Assembly: GCF_000374165.1 (NCBI RefSeq)
Contig: NZ_KB893735.1
Coordinates: 558 to 58,534 of the forward strand
Reading direction: 5' to 3'
DNA from: Parafrankia elaeagni
Lineage (GTDB): Bacteria; Actinomycetota; Actinomycetes; Frankiales; Frankiaceae
Length of the DNA: 57,977 bases
Numbering within the stretch: the first letter of the stretch is position 1; every line of letters begins with the position of its first letter. The position numbers and the translations under genes are program-made. A model generated the notes under the pieces. The model did no database searches. It was given only the letters and a program-made list of their open reading frames with translations, and was not told where the DNA came from. This document shows, one piece after another, positions 26,771 to 38,100 of the stretch.

Positions 26771-29700
26771 GCCTCGACTTCGACTCGCTCACCAACCGCG
26801 GTGAGTACCTGGCCGCGCACTACTTCGCCGAGCAGCTCGACCAGGACCTCAAGAAGGGCTTCTTCGAATCCTGGACCCGCCGCGAAGGTGACGAGCACGA
26901 CCCGAGACGGACCCCGCGCCAGCTGCTTCGCGAGCTGCGGGGTGACTACCTGTCGGAATCGTTCCGCCGGTTCTTCGCCGCGGCCGCGCTGCAGGACGCC
27001 GAAGCAGTCGCTGCCGGCGACGAAATCGGCTCCCAGCTGCGCACCTACAGCAACCCACTGTGGACGGATCGGATCAGGTCCTGGCACCGGAAGGTCCTCG
27101 GAGCGCTCGGCTTCGCCCCCGGCCCGGACCGGGACCGCCTGACGGTGCACCGCGCCGGGCGTGAGCACGAGGTGAGCGTCGCCTGGCACGGGGACGGCAT
27201 CGTCGCACTGGACTGCGGATGGGCGGCAGCCCCCGACACCGCGCTGGATGCCGACGGCCCCGCACGGCTGCTGCACCCGCTGCGGGTCAGCGCGGGCGAG
27301 TTCTACCCGGCCGGCCCGGCGCTGGCCACCTGGCTGTTCCAGAGCAGGCTCGGCGGACCGGACGGCGCGTACCCACGGTTCGTGCTCCTGCTGTGCGGCG
27401 GCGTGCTCGTGCTCGCGGACCGCCGGTCCTGGGCCGAAGGCCGCTTCCTCGCGGCGAACCTCGACGTCGCCCTCGAACGCAACGACCAGCGCCAGCTCGG
27501 CGAACTGGCCCTCATCGCCGCCCTGTTCAGCCGGGAGATGCTGACCCGCGCCGAGGACGGCGAAGACCCGCCGATCGACCTGCTGCTGAAGGCTTCCACG
27601 GAAAACGCCGTCGGGGTCTCCTCCGAACTGCGTGCGGGCCTGCGCCGCTCTGTCGAGATCATCGCCAACGAGGTGCTGGCCCGCCTCGACGCTGCCGGGG
27701 TCGAACCCCGCCAGGTCGAGAACCCCCGCATCCCGTTCGCCCGCGAGCTCACCCGGGAGACGCTGCGCTACCTCTACCGGATCCTGTTCCTCCTCTACGC
27801 CGAGGCACGTCCCGAGCTGGGCATCCTGCCCGCCGACGACGGCAGCTACGAGGCCGGCTACTCGGTGGCCCGGCTGCGCGACCTCGTCGAGCGTGACGAG
27901 CAGCTGCCCGAGGAGGAGAGCCGCAACGGCTTCCATCTCTTCGCCTCCCTGGACCTGCTCTTCGACAAGGTCAACAACGGTCACCGCCGGTACGGGACGG
28001 AACCCGGCGACGATCTCCCCGGAGACGATGCCCAGACCCGGGCGCACAAGGCGAAGGAGCGCAGCGAGGACCGCGGTCTGCGGTTCGAACCACTGCGCAG
28101 CGAGCTGTTCGAACCGGCTGCCATCCGCCTGATCGGCCGTTCGCTGCCCGACCCCCGGTATGCCGAGGACGACCCGTCGCGGCGACTCGACCTGCGGCTG
28201 CGTAACGTCGCCCTGCACGAGGTGCTGCGGCTGCTGACCATGAAGAAGGCGTCCCGCCGGGGTGACCGCGGTGGCTTCATCTCCTACCGCAACCTCGGCA
28301 TCAACCAGCTCGGCGCCGTGTACGAGGGCCTGATGTCCTACACCGGCATCATCGCCACCGAGGAGCTGTGCGAGGTCGCCAAGGGCGGCGACCCGGAGAA
28401 GGGGTCGTGGCTGATCCCCGCGAAGCGGCAGACCGAGTACCCGCCGGAGACCCTCGTCCACTACGACGAGCACGACATGCGCCGAGGCCGGCGCGGGCCG
28501 AAGCGCTACCAGCCCGGCGAGTTCGTCTACCGCCTGTCCGGGCGGTACCGGGAGACGACCGCCTCCTACTACACTCCCGAATCCCTGACCAGGGGCACCG
28601 TCGAGCTGGCCCTCAAACACCGGCTTGACCAGGAACGCAGCGCCGACGACAAGGTGATCGAGACGCCTGCCGCGGAGCTGCTCCGGTACCGGATCTGCGA
28701 GCCGGCGCTCGGGTCAGGAGCATTCCTCAACGAGGCGATCAACCAGGTCGCCGAGGAGTACCTGCGGCGCCGCCAGAAGGAGCTCGGGGTCAGCATCCCG
28801 GCAGCCGACCTGCTGACCGAGAAGCAGAAGATCAAGGCTTACATAGCCCTGCACAACGCCTACGGCGTGGACCTGAACGAGACCGGCGTCGAGCTCGCCG
28901 AGGTCTCCCTGTGGCTCAACACGATGCACCCGGGTATGCAGGCGCCGTGGTTCGGGCTGCACCTGCGCCGCGGGAACTCCCTGATCGGTGCCCGCCGCGC
29001 CGTCTACGCCGAGGCCGACATCGACTCGGCGAAGAAGGAGTGGCTTCGGGCGAAGGACACCCTGACCCCGACAACGCTGCCGTTCCGGCACGGCGAGCAG
29101 CACCAGCCCCTGCCGAAGGGCGCCGTGCACCATTTCCTGCTGCCGACCCCGGGCTGGGCGGCGGTCACCGGATCGTCGGAGGCCAAGAAGCTCGCCAAAC
29201 CGGAGGTGGAGCGGCTCGCCGCCTGGCGGAAAGGCGTTCTGCGGCGCCCGGCGAAGAACCAGCCCGCCCGGCTCCGTGACGCCGCCCGGCGCGCCGAGTT
29301 CCTGTGGTCGCTGGTCATCCGGCGGATGGAGATCTCCGAGGACGCGATCGCCCGCCGCATCGACGTGTGGGGGGACGACCCGAAGGACCCCGCGTACAAG
29401 TTCCTGCGTCGGCCCGCGCACGCCGTTCCCAAGGAGAAGGTCTTCGAGGACCTCTTCAACGCCGTCGACACCCCGTACTGGCGACTGAAGACCATCATGG
29501 ACGCCTGGTGCGCCCTGTGGTTCTGGCCGGCGGCCCAGGCCGGGCAGCTGGACGGCACCGCCCCGGCCTACGCGGAACGTCCCACCGCGAGCAGCGCCGC
29601 CGATCTCTCCAACCTGCTCGGTGGAGCCCTTCTGGTCGACGAGGACCTTCTGAGGGCCGCACGACTGCTTCCCTCCGCACCGGACGACCGCTACACCGCG

Positions 29701-32181
29701 GAGACCCTCGACCTGTTCGATGTGACGACGGAACCCGCGCCCACCCCGGATCTAACCGGCGACAGCACGGGCAGGGCGAAGCGGAAGCATCTGGGGCTGG
29801 CGCCGGACAAGAAGCCGACGGTTCCGACCCGGCGGCCCGTCATCGCGCTGAAGGACCTCGACGACTGGCTGGACTTCCTGGAAGCGATGCTTGGAACGAG
29901 CGACGTACCCGCCGGAACCCTCATCGAGAGGTTCACCACCCTCGACGCGCTCAAGGAGTTCGAGAAGCAGCTGCCCGGCTTCATGAATATGGACAGCTCC
30001 GACCCGGAACAGCGCTTTCCCTGGCTGCACACCGTCCGCGACATCGCGGTCGAGCAGGGCTTCCTGCACTGGGAGCTGGAGTTCGCCCTTGTCTTCGCCC
30101 GCGGCGGCTTCGACCTGCAGATGGGCAACCCGCCCTGGGTACGGCCCCGCTGGGACGAGGATGCCGTCCTCGCCGAGTACGAGCCCTGGTTCAAGCTGGA
30201 GCAGAAGGCCTCAACCGCCGACAAGACCCGGCGGCGCGATGCTCTCCTCGCGGAAGCAGAGCCGTCCGCGTACGCTCTCGCGGAGCAGACGAGTATCGGT
30301 GCCCAGGTCGCGCTGTTCGGCTCACCGCAGATGTACCCGCTGCTGGTCGGCACACAGCCCGACCTGTACCGGGCGTTCATGTCCCAGGTGTGGGCCCATG
30401 CGTCGGGCGCGGGCACCATCGGTATGGTCCATCCCGACACGCACTTCACCGGGGAGAGCGAGGGGCCTATCCGGGCGGCGGCCTACCGAAGGCTGCGTGT
30501 CCATGGAGACTTCGTGAACGCCGGCCAGCGCTTCTTCCCTGAACCAGTCGGCCACACCGCCCACTTCGGCGTGCACGTCTACGGCGCCCCCCAGGAGATC
30601 GACTTCGACCATCTCTCCTGGCTGGTCTCGGTGGACGCACTGCGGCATTCGGCAGCCGACGACGGCTCGGGCGAGATACCGGGAATCCGGTACCAGAACA
30701 AGAAGTTCGACGAGCGCCCGCACCGGAGCAGGGTCGTCCGCGTCACCCCCGCCCTGCTGGCGACGTGGCAGCGCCTGCTCGGCGAGCAGGACAAGCCGGT
30801 GGAAGAGGCCCGCCTGCTGTTCCCCGTCAGCACCGCGGAGGCAACGGCGATCGAGGCTCTCGCGCAGTATCCGACGCGGCTGGCCACCCTCTCGCCGGCA
30901 ATCACACGTGGATTCGACGAGGCTGGGGTGAAGGACGGAAACCTCATCGACTACAACCGCCCGGACCCGGCGACTGATCGTGAATATCAGCCCGACAGGT
31001 GGCGGAAGGTGGTCCTGAAAGGGATCCAGCTCGGGGTCGCGACTCCCGTGTTCAAGCGCCACGACGCCAACAGCAACGATCCCTACGGGATCAATCTGGT
31101 CGACCTGCCGCCGGACTTCGTGCCGGACACCCAGTACGTGCCGGTGGAGGGCTGGAGCGGGGTGTATCGGGTCGCGCAGGAGCGCTGGGTCGACCAGCGG
31201 GCGCTGGCCCGGTTGCGCTCGAACGAACGAGCGGCTGTCCGTGCGCGGGGGGTGGTGGCCCTACGCCGGGCTATACCGGAGGCGGTGGTGGATCCGACCG
31301 AGGTCGACGCGCTGCTGGTAAGTGCGGCGCGGCGCCGGTACACGACCTTCTACCGGCTCGCCTGGCGCAGGCAGGTCGCGCCCAACACCGAGCGGGCCCT
31401 GTACGCGGCGCTTATCCCACCCGGCCCAGCGCATGTAGATGCCGTGCACAGCTTCACCCTGTCGGACACCGCTCTGCTTGCGTTGATATCGGGCTTCTGG
31501 GCATCCCTGCCGCTTGATTACTTCCTGCGGGCCACTGGTCGAGGTGATCTCAGGGTTGCAGGAGCGAAAGCGATGCCGAGTCCGATGCCGGACCACCCGC
31601 TTGCCCGTCCTCTGCTGCTTCGGACGCTGCGACTGAACTGTCTCACCCAGGCCTACCGGCGGTTGTGGGCGGAGGTGTATGACCCCGCCTGGGCGGAGTC
31701 GGAGCGGTGGGCCGTCGACTGGCCGGGGCTGCAGCCGCTGCATGACGTCACGCCGGAGTGGCGGGCGGAGACTCCGCTGCGCTCCGAGCGGGCGCGGCGC
31801 TCGGCGCTGGTCGAGATCGACGCACTGGTGGCGGTCTGGCTTGGGATGGACGCCGACGCTCTGATCGCCGCCTATCGCGGGCGGTTCCCCGTGCTGCAGA
31901 AGTACGAGGCGGTCACCTGGTTCGACGCGGACGGCTGGAAGCTGGCCGGTAACGCCCGCACGTTCGGCCAGCGGCAGTCGAAGGTGAGCTGGGCACAGCT
32001 CGAGGCGTTCCAGGCCAACCCCGGCGCTGTGCCGCCGCCCGACGGTTACACCGCACCGTTCTACAAGGCCGAGCGGGAGGCCGAGATGCGCGCGGCCCAC
32101 GCTGTCTTCCAAGAGCGTCTCAACGCTGCCGTCGCCCGAGGGGAGTGGGACCCGGCCACCCAGGAGGTGCCGCACCGGTGA
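26767..32181 (+). CDS. drmMI: Giant Eco57I-type DNA methyltransferase, DrmMI-like
   Basis: A 1804-residue protein starting at a GTG overlapping the previous stop. The SAM-binding motif I is EPALGSGAFLNEAIN (about 645-660) and the catalytic motif IV is GNPPWVRP (N at ~1121), the NPPY/W type of adenine-N6 methylases of the Eco57I/PglX superfamily. The ~470 residues between them contain RYRETTASYYTPESLT before motif I and helical segments. A long target-recognition-like part lies after NPPW. Around 100-600 there is an N-terminal helical domain including LLYAEARPELGILP, as in many large restriction-modification methylases. Its role is expected to be marking host DNA so that the system's helicase and nuclease attack unmodified DNA. 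It is longer than I recall for standard DrmMI (~1200-1400 residues). Confidence 0.82.
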   Translation: MSLDFDSLTNRGEYLAAHYFAEQLDQDLKKGFFESWTRREGDEHDPRRTPRQLLRELRGDYLSESFRRFFAAAALQDAEAVAAGDEIGSQLRTYSNPLWTDRIRSWHRKVLGALGFAPGPDRDRLTVHRAGREHEVSVAWHGDGIVALDCGWAAAPDTALDADGPARLLHPLRVSAGEFYPAGPALATWLFQSRLGGPDGAYPRFVLLLCGGVLVLADRRSWAEGRFLAANLDVALERNDQRQLGELALIAALFSREMLTRAEDGEDPPIDLLLKASTENAVGVSSELRAGLRRSVEIIANEVLARLDAAGVEPRQVENPRIPFARELTRETLRYLYRILFLLYAEARPELGILPADDGSYEAGYSVARLRDLVERDEQLPEEESRNGFHLFASLDLLFDKVNNGHRRYGTEPGDDLPGDDAQTRAHKAKERSEDRGLRFEPLRSELFEPAAIRLIGRSLPDPRYAEDDPSRRLDLRLRNVALHEVLRLLTMKKASRRGDRGGFISYRNLGINQLGAVYEGLMSYTGIIATEELCEVAKGGDPEKGSWLIPAKRQTEYPPETLVHYDEHDMRRGRRGPKRYQPGEFVYRLSGRYRETTASYYTPESLTRGTVELALKHRLDQERSADDKVIETPAAELLRYRICEPALGSGAFLNEAINQVAEEYLRRRQKELGVSIPAADLLTEKQKIKAYIALHNAYGVDLNETGVELAEVSLWLNTMHPGMQAPWFGLHLRRGNSLIGARRAVYAEADIDSAKKEWLRAKDTLTPTTLPFRHGEQHQPLPKGAVHHFLLPTPGWAAVTGSSEAKKLAKPEVERLAAWRKGVLRRPAKNQPARLRDAARRAEFLWSLVIRRMEISEDAIARRIDVWGDDPKDPAYKFLRRPAHAVPKEKVFEDLFNAVDTPYWRLKTIMDAWCALWFWPAAQAGQLDGTAPAYAERPTASSAADLSNLLGGALLVDEDLLRAARLLPSAPDDRYTAETLDLFDVTTEPAPTPDLTGDSTGRAKRKHLGLAPDKKPTVPTRRPVIALKDLDDWLDFLEAMLGTSDVPAGTLIERFTTLDALKEFEKQLPGFMNMDSSDPEQRFPWLHTVRDIAVEQGFLHWELEFALVFARGGFDLQMGNPPWVRPRWDEDAVLAEYEPWFKLEQKASTADKTRRRDALLAEAEPSAYALAEQTSIGAQVALFGSPQMYPLLVGTQPDLYRAFMSQVWAHASGAGTIGMVHPDTHFTGESEGPIRAAAYRRLRVHGDFVNAGQRFFPEPVGHTAHFGVHVYGAPQEIDFDHLSWLVSVDALRHSAADDGSGEIPGIRYQNKKFDERPHRSRVVRVTPALLATWQRLLGEQDKPVEEARLLFPVSTAEATAIEALAQYPTRLATLSPAITRGFDEAGVKDGNLIDYNRPDPATDREYQPDRWRKVVLKGIQLGVATPVFKRHDANSNDPYGINLVDLPPDFVPDTQYVPVEGWSGVYRVAQERWVDQRALARLRSNERAAVRARGVVALRRAIPEAVVDPTEVDALLVSAARRRYTTFYRLAWRRQVAPNTERALYAALIPPGPAHVDAVHSFTLSDTALLALISGFWASLPLDYFLRATGRGDLRVAGAKAMPSPMPDHPLARPLLLRTLRLNCLTQAYRRLWAEVYDPAWAESERWAVDWPGLQPLHDVTPEWRAETPLRSERARRSALVEIDALVAVWLGMDADALIAAYRGRFPVLQKYEAVTWFDADGWKLAGNARTFGQRQSKVSWAQLEAFQANPGAVPPPDGYTAPFYKAEREAEMRAAHAVFQERLNAAVARGEWDPATQEVPHR

Positions 32182-35100
32182 GGCCGACACTGGAGGCGCG
32201 TGGGCTCAAGGAGAGCCTGCTGCAGTACCTGTCGACGACCTACGCCCTCACCGACGAGGGGGCGCGCGAGTCGCTGCACCGGTTCCTCGGTGACGAGACG
32301 TCCGGCATGTTCCGCGGCCCGTTCCTGAGGATCAGGACGCCGTTCACCGTTGCCGGCCCGGGCTGGCGTGACCTGCTGGGCTGGACCCGCGCCGACGGCT
32401 GGACCCCGTACACCCACCAGGCCCAGGCGTTCGCCCGGCTGAGTTCCGCCGGTGGCCGCATCCCCCGGCCGACGCTGATCACCACCGGCACGGGTTCGGG
32501 TAAGACCGAGGCGTTCCTGTACCCGGTGCTGGACCACTGCGTGCGGGAACGGGCCGCGGGGCGCCGCGGGGTCAAGGCGATCTTCCTGTACCCGATGAAC
32601 GCGCTGGCCACCGACCAGGCGGAGCGGATCAACACGCTGCTCGCCGAGCACCTGCCGACCAGCGGTGTCCGGGCCGGGCTGTACATCGGCGACCGGGCGG
32701 TCACCCACTACGAGCGGGTCCACACCCGCCGCGAGGACATGCGGCTGCTCCCGCCCGACATTCTGATCACCAACTACAAGATGCTCGACCTGCTGTTGCT
32801 GCGCGCCGCCGACATGCCGCTGTGGGCGGGGGCGGACATCCGCTATGTGGTGGTGGACGAGTTCCACACCTACGACGGGGCGCAGGGCACCGATGTGGCG
32901 ATGCTGCTGCGCCGACTGGCCGCCGCGGTGGGGGCGGCGCGGCCGGGCGCGCCGCTGGGCGCGATCTGCCCGGTCGCCACGTCGGCGACCCTCGGTTCGG
33001 GTACCGGCCCCGCCGGGACGCGCAGCCTGCTGGAAGTCGCCTCGCAGGTCTTCGGTACCACATTCGACGCGGATTCGGTGATCGCGGAGAGTCGTCAGAC
33101 GGTCGAGGAGTTCATCCCCGTCAGTGACTTCGACCGGTACTTGCCGATGCCGCTGCCCGAACAGCTCGCCGCCCTGCCCGACCCCGCGAGCGGGGAGGAG
33201 GCGCTCACCGACCTCGTCGAGGCGGTGACCGGGGCGCGAGACCTGGATCCGTTCCAGCTCGGCGAGAGACTGCGGCGGCACATGCTGACCGCGGCGGTCA
33301 TGCGGTCCCTGGACGGCGGGGTGCACACCGGCCCCGAGGTCCTGGACATGATGTGGCGGATCGGTGCCCAGTCCTGGGTGCAGACGATCACGCGGCAGCC
33401 GGAGGTCGCGGCCGTGGCCCTGGCCCGGTTCGTGGCGTTGCTGTCGACCGCCCGCGATCCCGGCTCGACCGCCGAACGGCCGCGTCCCTTCGTGCACGTC
33501 GAGGTGCACCAGTGGGCCCGGTCGGTGTCCCGGCTGGTACGCGGCGTGCTGCCGTGGCCGAAGGCGGAGTTCCGCTGGGACAGCGCCGGCGTCGTCGACT
33601 CCCACAGCGGGAGCCCGACCCGGACCGCGCCGGTGACGGTGGCGACGTCCGGGCAGTCGGCGAACCTGTTCCTGCCCGCCGTGTACTGCCGGGAGTGCGG
33701 GCGGTCGGGCTGGGCGGTGTTCTCCCCGGAGAGCGACGACCACGCGTTGCACTTCGACACCCACAAGATCCGCCGGGCCTCCACCAGCCAGGAGAAGATC
33801 CGGGTCCGGAACCTGATCACGGCCACCGACCGGGAGGCACGGGAAGGGTCCGGCACCGCGCCGCTGGCCGTGGCCCGCGCCGGGGGGAAGAAGAGCGCTC
33901 TGACCACCGGCGGCGGCGGGACGCTGATGGTGCTGGACGGTACCGACTACCGGCTGCGGCTGCCCGACCCGGTGAAGGACTACGACCCGACGAGCGGTGA
34001 GCCCACCCTGGCGGCCCGCAACTCGGCGTTCGTCCTGGTCACCATCGGGGAGACGGCGAACACCGCGGCACGTGAGGACTGGTGCCCGGCCTGCGGGGAA
34101 CGCAACGCGATCCGCTACCTGGGGACCGGCGCGGCAGCGCTCGCCGCGGCCTCGATCACCCACCTGTTCACCGGTGGGGAACTCGACGAGGACATCGGTG
34201 AGGACAAGACGCTGATGTTCAACGACTCGGTGCAGGACGCCGCGCACCGGGCCGGGTTCGTCGCCAGCCGCTCCTACACCTTCTCCCTGCGCGCCCTGCT
34301 CAAGAAGCATCTGAGCGAGGACCGGCCGACCGCGCTCAACGACCTGATCGCGGACGTGGTCGCCGAGACCACCGACCCGAAGACGCTCCGCGCCGTGGTC
34401 AGCACCGACCTGCACGACTTCCCCGGCGTCAGCCGGCTGCTGTCCGGCCAGGGCCGTGGCGGTGACCTGCGGACATGGCGGCTGATCGGCGAGCGGCTCG
34501 CGTTCGAGTCGCTGATGGAGTTCGGCTTTCGGTCCCGTAACGGACGGACCCTGGAACTGACCCGTACCGCGGCCGCCCAGATCCGCATCGCCGACCCGGC
34601 GGCAGCGGCGGCCCTCGTCCGGTCGGTGCATCTGGAACCCGTGCGGGGCGGGCTACCGCCTGTCGAACAGGACGACGCGCGCTACCTGGCCTTCCTGCGG
34701 GTCCTGGTGGAACGGCTGCGGACCCGCGGCGCGATCAGACATCGGTGGCTGGCGGGATACCTGCACGAGGCGGGCACCAACCGCTACCGCATCTGGGGCG
34801 GCCGGCCGGCGGGTATGCGGGCGTTCCCGAAGGGGGTGGCCGCGCCGGTGTTCCTGCTCGGCCGGCCGAAGGCCGGCAGCGAGTTCGACGCCGCGACCGG
34901 CCGGTTGAGCTGGTACGAGCGCTGGGCGCAGCGCTGCCTCGAACTGCCCCGCGAGCAGATCCCCGACTTCTGGAGCCGCCTGCTGCCAGAGCTCGTCTCC
35001 GCCGGGCTGCTGTCGGTCGGAGTTCCCGCCGACAGTTCCGCGCGGATCTACGGGCTGCACCCGGGTGCCGTCGACATCCAGCTGCTCGGCGACGACGAGG

Positions 35101-38100
35101 TGAACAGCGCGTTCGTCCGCTGCCCGGTGTGCTTCTGGGAACAGACGGTGCACCCCGCGACACTCGGGCAGTGGCATGGGCAGCCCTGCCCGTCCTACCG
35201 CTGCCGCACCGGCCGGCTCGTCGCCGGCGACCAGCCCGCGGAGCTCGGGATCCACCATCGGGACCGGGACTACCGGGCGGACTACTACCGGCACCTGTAC
35301 CGCCGGGCCGGCACCTACCAGGTGATCACCGCCGAGCACACCGGCCTGCTCAGCCGCCCCCAGAGAGAACGCGTCGAGGCGGCGTTCAAACGCGGCGACG
35401 GGTTCAGGGACCCCAACGTGCTGTCCTGCACCCCGACCCTGGAGATGGGCATCGACATCGGTGACCTCTCCGCCGTCGTGCTGGCTGCGCTGCCGCGACG
35501 CCCGGCCAACTACGCGCAGCAGATCGGCCGCGCCGGGCGGCGCACCGGCAACGCGTTCCTGCTGACCATCCCCGAGCGCAGCCGGCGGGACCTGTACTTC
35601 CTCGACCAGCCCCGCGACATGATCGACGGTCTGATCGTGCCGCCCGGTTGCTACCTGTCCGCCATCGAGATCCTGCGCCGCCAGTACCTGGCGCATCTGC
35701 TCGACCTGGCCGCCGGTGGGCGGCTGCCCCGCCCTGATGGTGCTCCGCTGCCGGCCCTGCCATTGGCCGCGCCCGCACTGTTCGGCCCGTCCGGCTACCT
35801 CGCGGACCTGGTGGCCGCCGCGCTCGCCCAGGGGGAGCAGCTCGTCGAAGGGTTCCTCGCGCTGTTCCCGACCGGGGTGAGTACCCAGGCGCAGAGCGAG
35901 CTGTGGACCTACGCCACCCGGGGGCTGCGCAGCGCCGTCGAGGAAGCCGAGCGGGAGTGGCGGCGTACCGAGGAGATGCTGCGCGGCCGCCTGCGGATGA
36001 TCGGTGAGGCGCAGCAGGAGCTGCACGACTCCGACCCCGCCCAGGCGCGGCAGAAGGACGAGCTCGACGCCGAACGCCGGGCTGTCGGCAAGATCCTCCA
36101 TGAGCGCGGGATGACCCCTGCGCAGAACGCCCTGTGCGATCTGGGGCTGCTGCCGAACTACGCCCTGATCGACACCGTGACCACGCTCAACGCCTCGCTG
36201 TACTGGTCGGAGGGCAAGGATCCGAAGACCGGGCGGGAGCGGTTCATCTCACGGCCATGCTCCTACGACCGGCCCCGCCGCTACGCACTGTCCGAACTCG
36301 CTCCCGGCAACACCTTCTACGCCAACGGCTACCGGCACCAGATCACCGGCATGGAGGTCGGCACCCAGGCTCGCCCCCGCTGGCAGACCTGGCGGTTCTG
36401 CCAGGACTGCGGCTATGTCCGCACCGAGAACGCCGCCGCCGACCGCTCACCGTGCCCGCGCTGCCACAGCGCCCGCATCGCCGACGACGGCTCCTGCCTG
36501 CACCAGGTGGTCGAACCGGCTGTCGTCACCGCCCGTGACAAGCGGGAGGACGCCCGGATCAGCGACGACAAGGACGACCGGGAGCACCGCTACTACACCG
36601 TCATCGACGCGGTCGACATCCCGACCGAGGCCATAGAGCCGGACACCTCCTGGCGGCACACCACCGGAACCTTCGGCGTCGACTACTGCCGCACCGCGGT
36701 CATCCGACGGATCAACCTCGGCCCGGCACGCTTCGACAAACACCCTGAGGACGATCTCGCCGGCCAGCCCGTCCGGCTGAGCCCCTTCCACGTCTGCACC
36801 AGCTGCGGGGCGGCCACCGCCGACGGCAAACCGGTCTTCGACCACGACACCGACGCGCTGGACTCCTCGGCCGCCCGCAACCCCAAGGTCAAACACCACC
36901 AGCCCTGGTGCCCACTACGCCGCGGCCGTCGGCCCGAGTCCGTACTCCAGCAGCCGGTCCTGCTGGCCCACCAGCTGCGCACCGAAGCACTGCGGGTGCT
37001 GCTGCCCGCCGCGACCGTCCTGGTCGACGAACGGATCCACTCGTTCCGGGCCGCGCTGCGCCTGGGCGTGGACGCCCACTTCGGGGGAGACCCGCAGCAT
37101 CTGGACACGACCCTGGCTGCGATGCGGGACACGGCGACCGGGGAACGGCGCCACTTCCTCGTCCTGTTCGACCGCCTCCCCGGTGGCACCGGCTACCTGC
37201 ATCGGCTCACCGACTCCGACGCGTTCGGCGCCACGCTGGTCGAGGCCCGCCGCATCCTGCTGGCCTGCCCCTGCCAGGACGAGGGCCGACGGGCCTGCCA
37301 TCGCTGCCTGCACCGCTACACCGACGAACGCTTCCAGGACATCGTCTCCCGCCGCGAAGCCCTGGAGATCCTCGCCGATCTGCTCGGTCCTGTGGACGAA
37401 CTCGGCGCCCCGCTCGTCGACGGCGACGGCAACCCCGTCAGCCACTGGAAGACCGAGAAGCTTGCGCACACCGGACTGGTCGGCCTTGACCGCCAGGTCG
37501 AATCCGACCTGGAAGCGCGGTTCCTGGCCGCACTGCGCGAGTGGGTCTCCGTCGAGGACGACGCCACCCTCGACGAGGACGGGCGGGCCAGCGGCTACCT
37601 GCGTTTCGTCGACCCGGCCGGGGTCATCAACTGGCGGCTGACCGCCCAGCAGGACCTGAACTACACCCGCACCGACTTCACCTTCCGCCGGGTCGGCGGC
37701 CCCGACCAGACCGTCACGGTCTTCCTCGACGGCTACCGGTACCACGCCACCCGTCGGCACAACCGGATCGCCGACGACGCCGCCAAACGCACCCGGCTAC
37801 GGGCCGACGGCCACGCCGTCTTCCAGATCACCTGGGACGACCTGGACCTCTTCGAGAAGCGCGCCACCCGCGCCGAACCGGTGTGGCCGCCCTACCAGGG
37901 CATCGCCCAACAGCAGGCGAAGAGCGTCTACGAACAGCTCGGCGGGCAGCGCGCGCACCTGGCCGACGCGGTCTTCGTCAACCCGATCGACACTCTGCTG
38001 GCCTACCTGCGCCGCCCCGACCCGGCTGTCTGGGCCCGAAGGACGGCCGCCGTCACCTCGGGGCTGATGGCCTCGTCCACCCCGATTGCCCGGGGCGTCA

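Noticed and set aside
32061-34631. 856-residue minus-strand open frame
   Set aside because: Antisense to the giant helicase and methylase; low-complexity composition and no domain.
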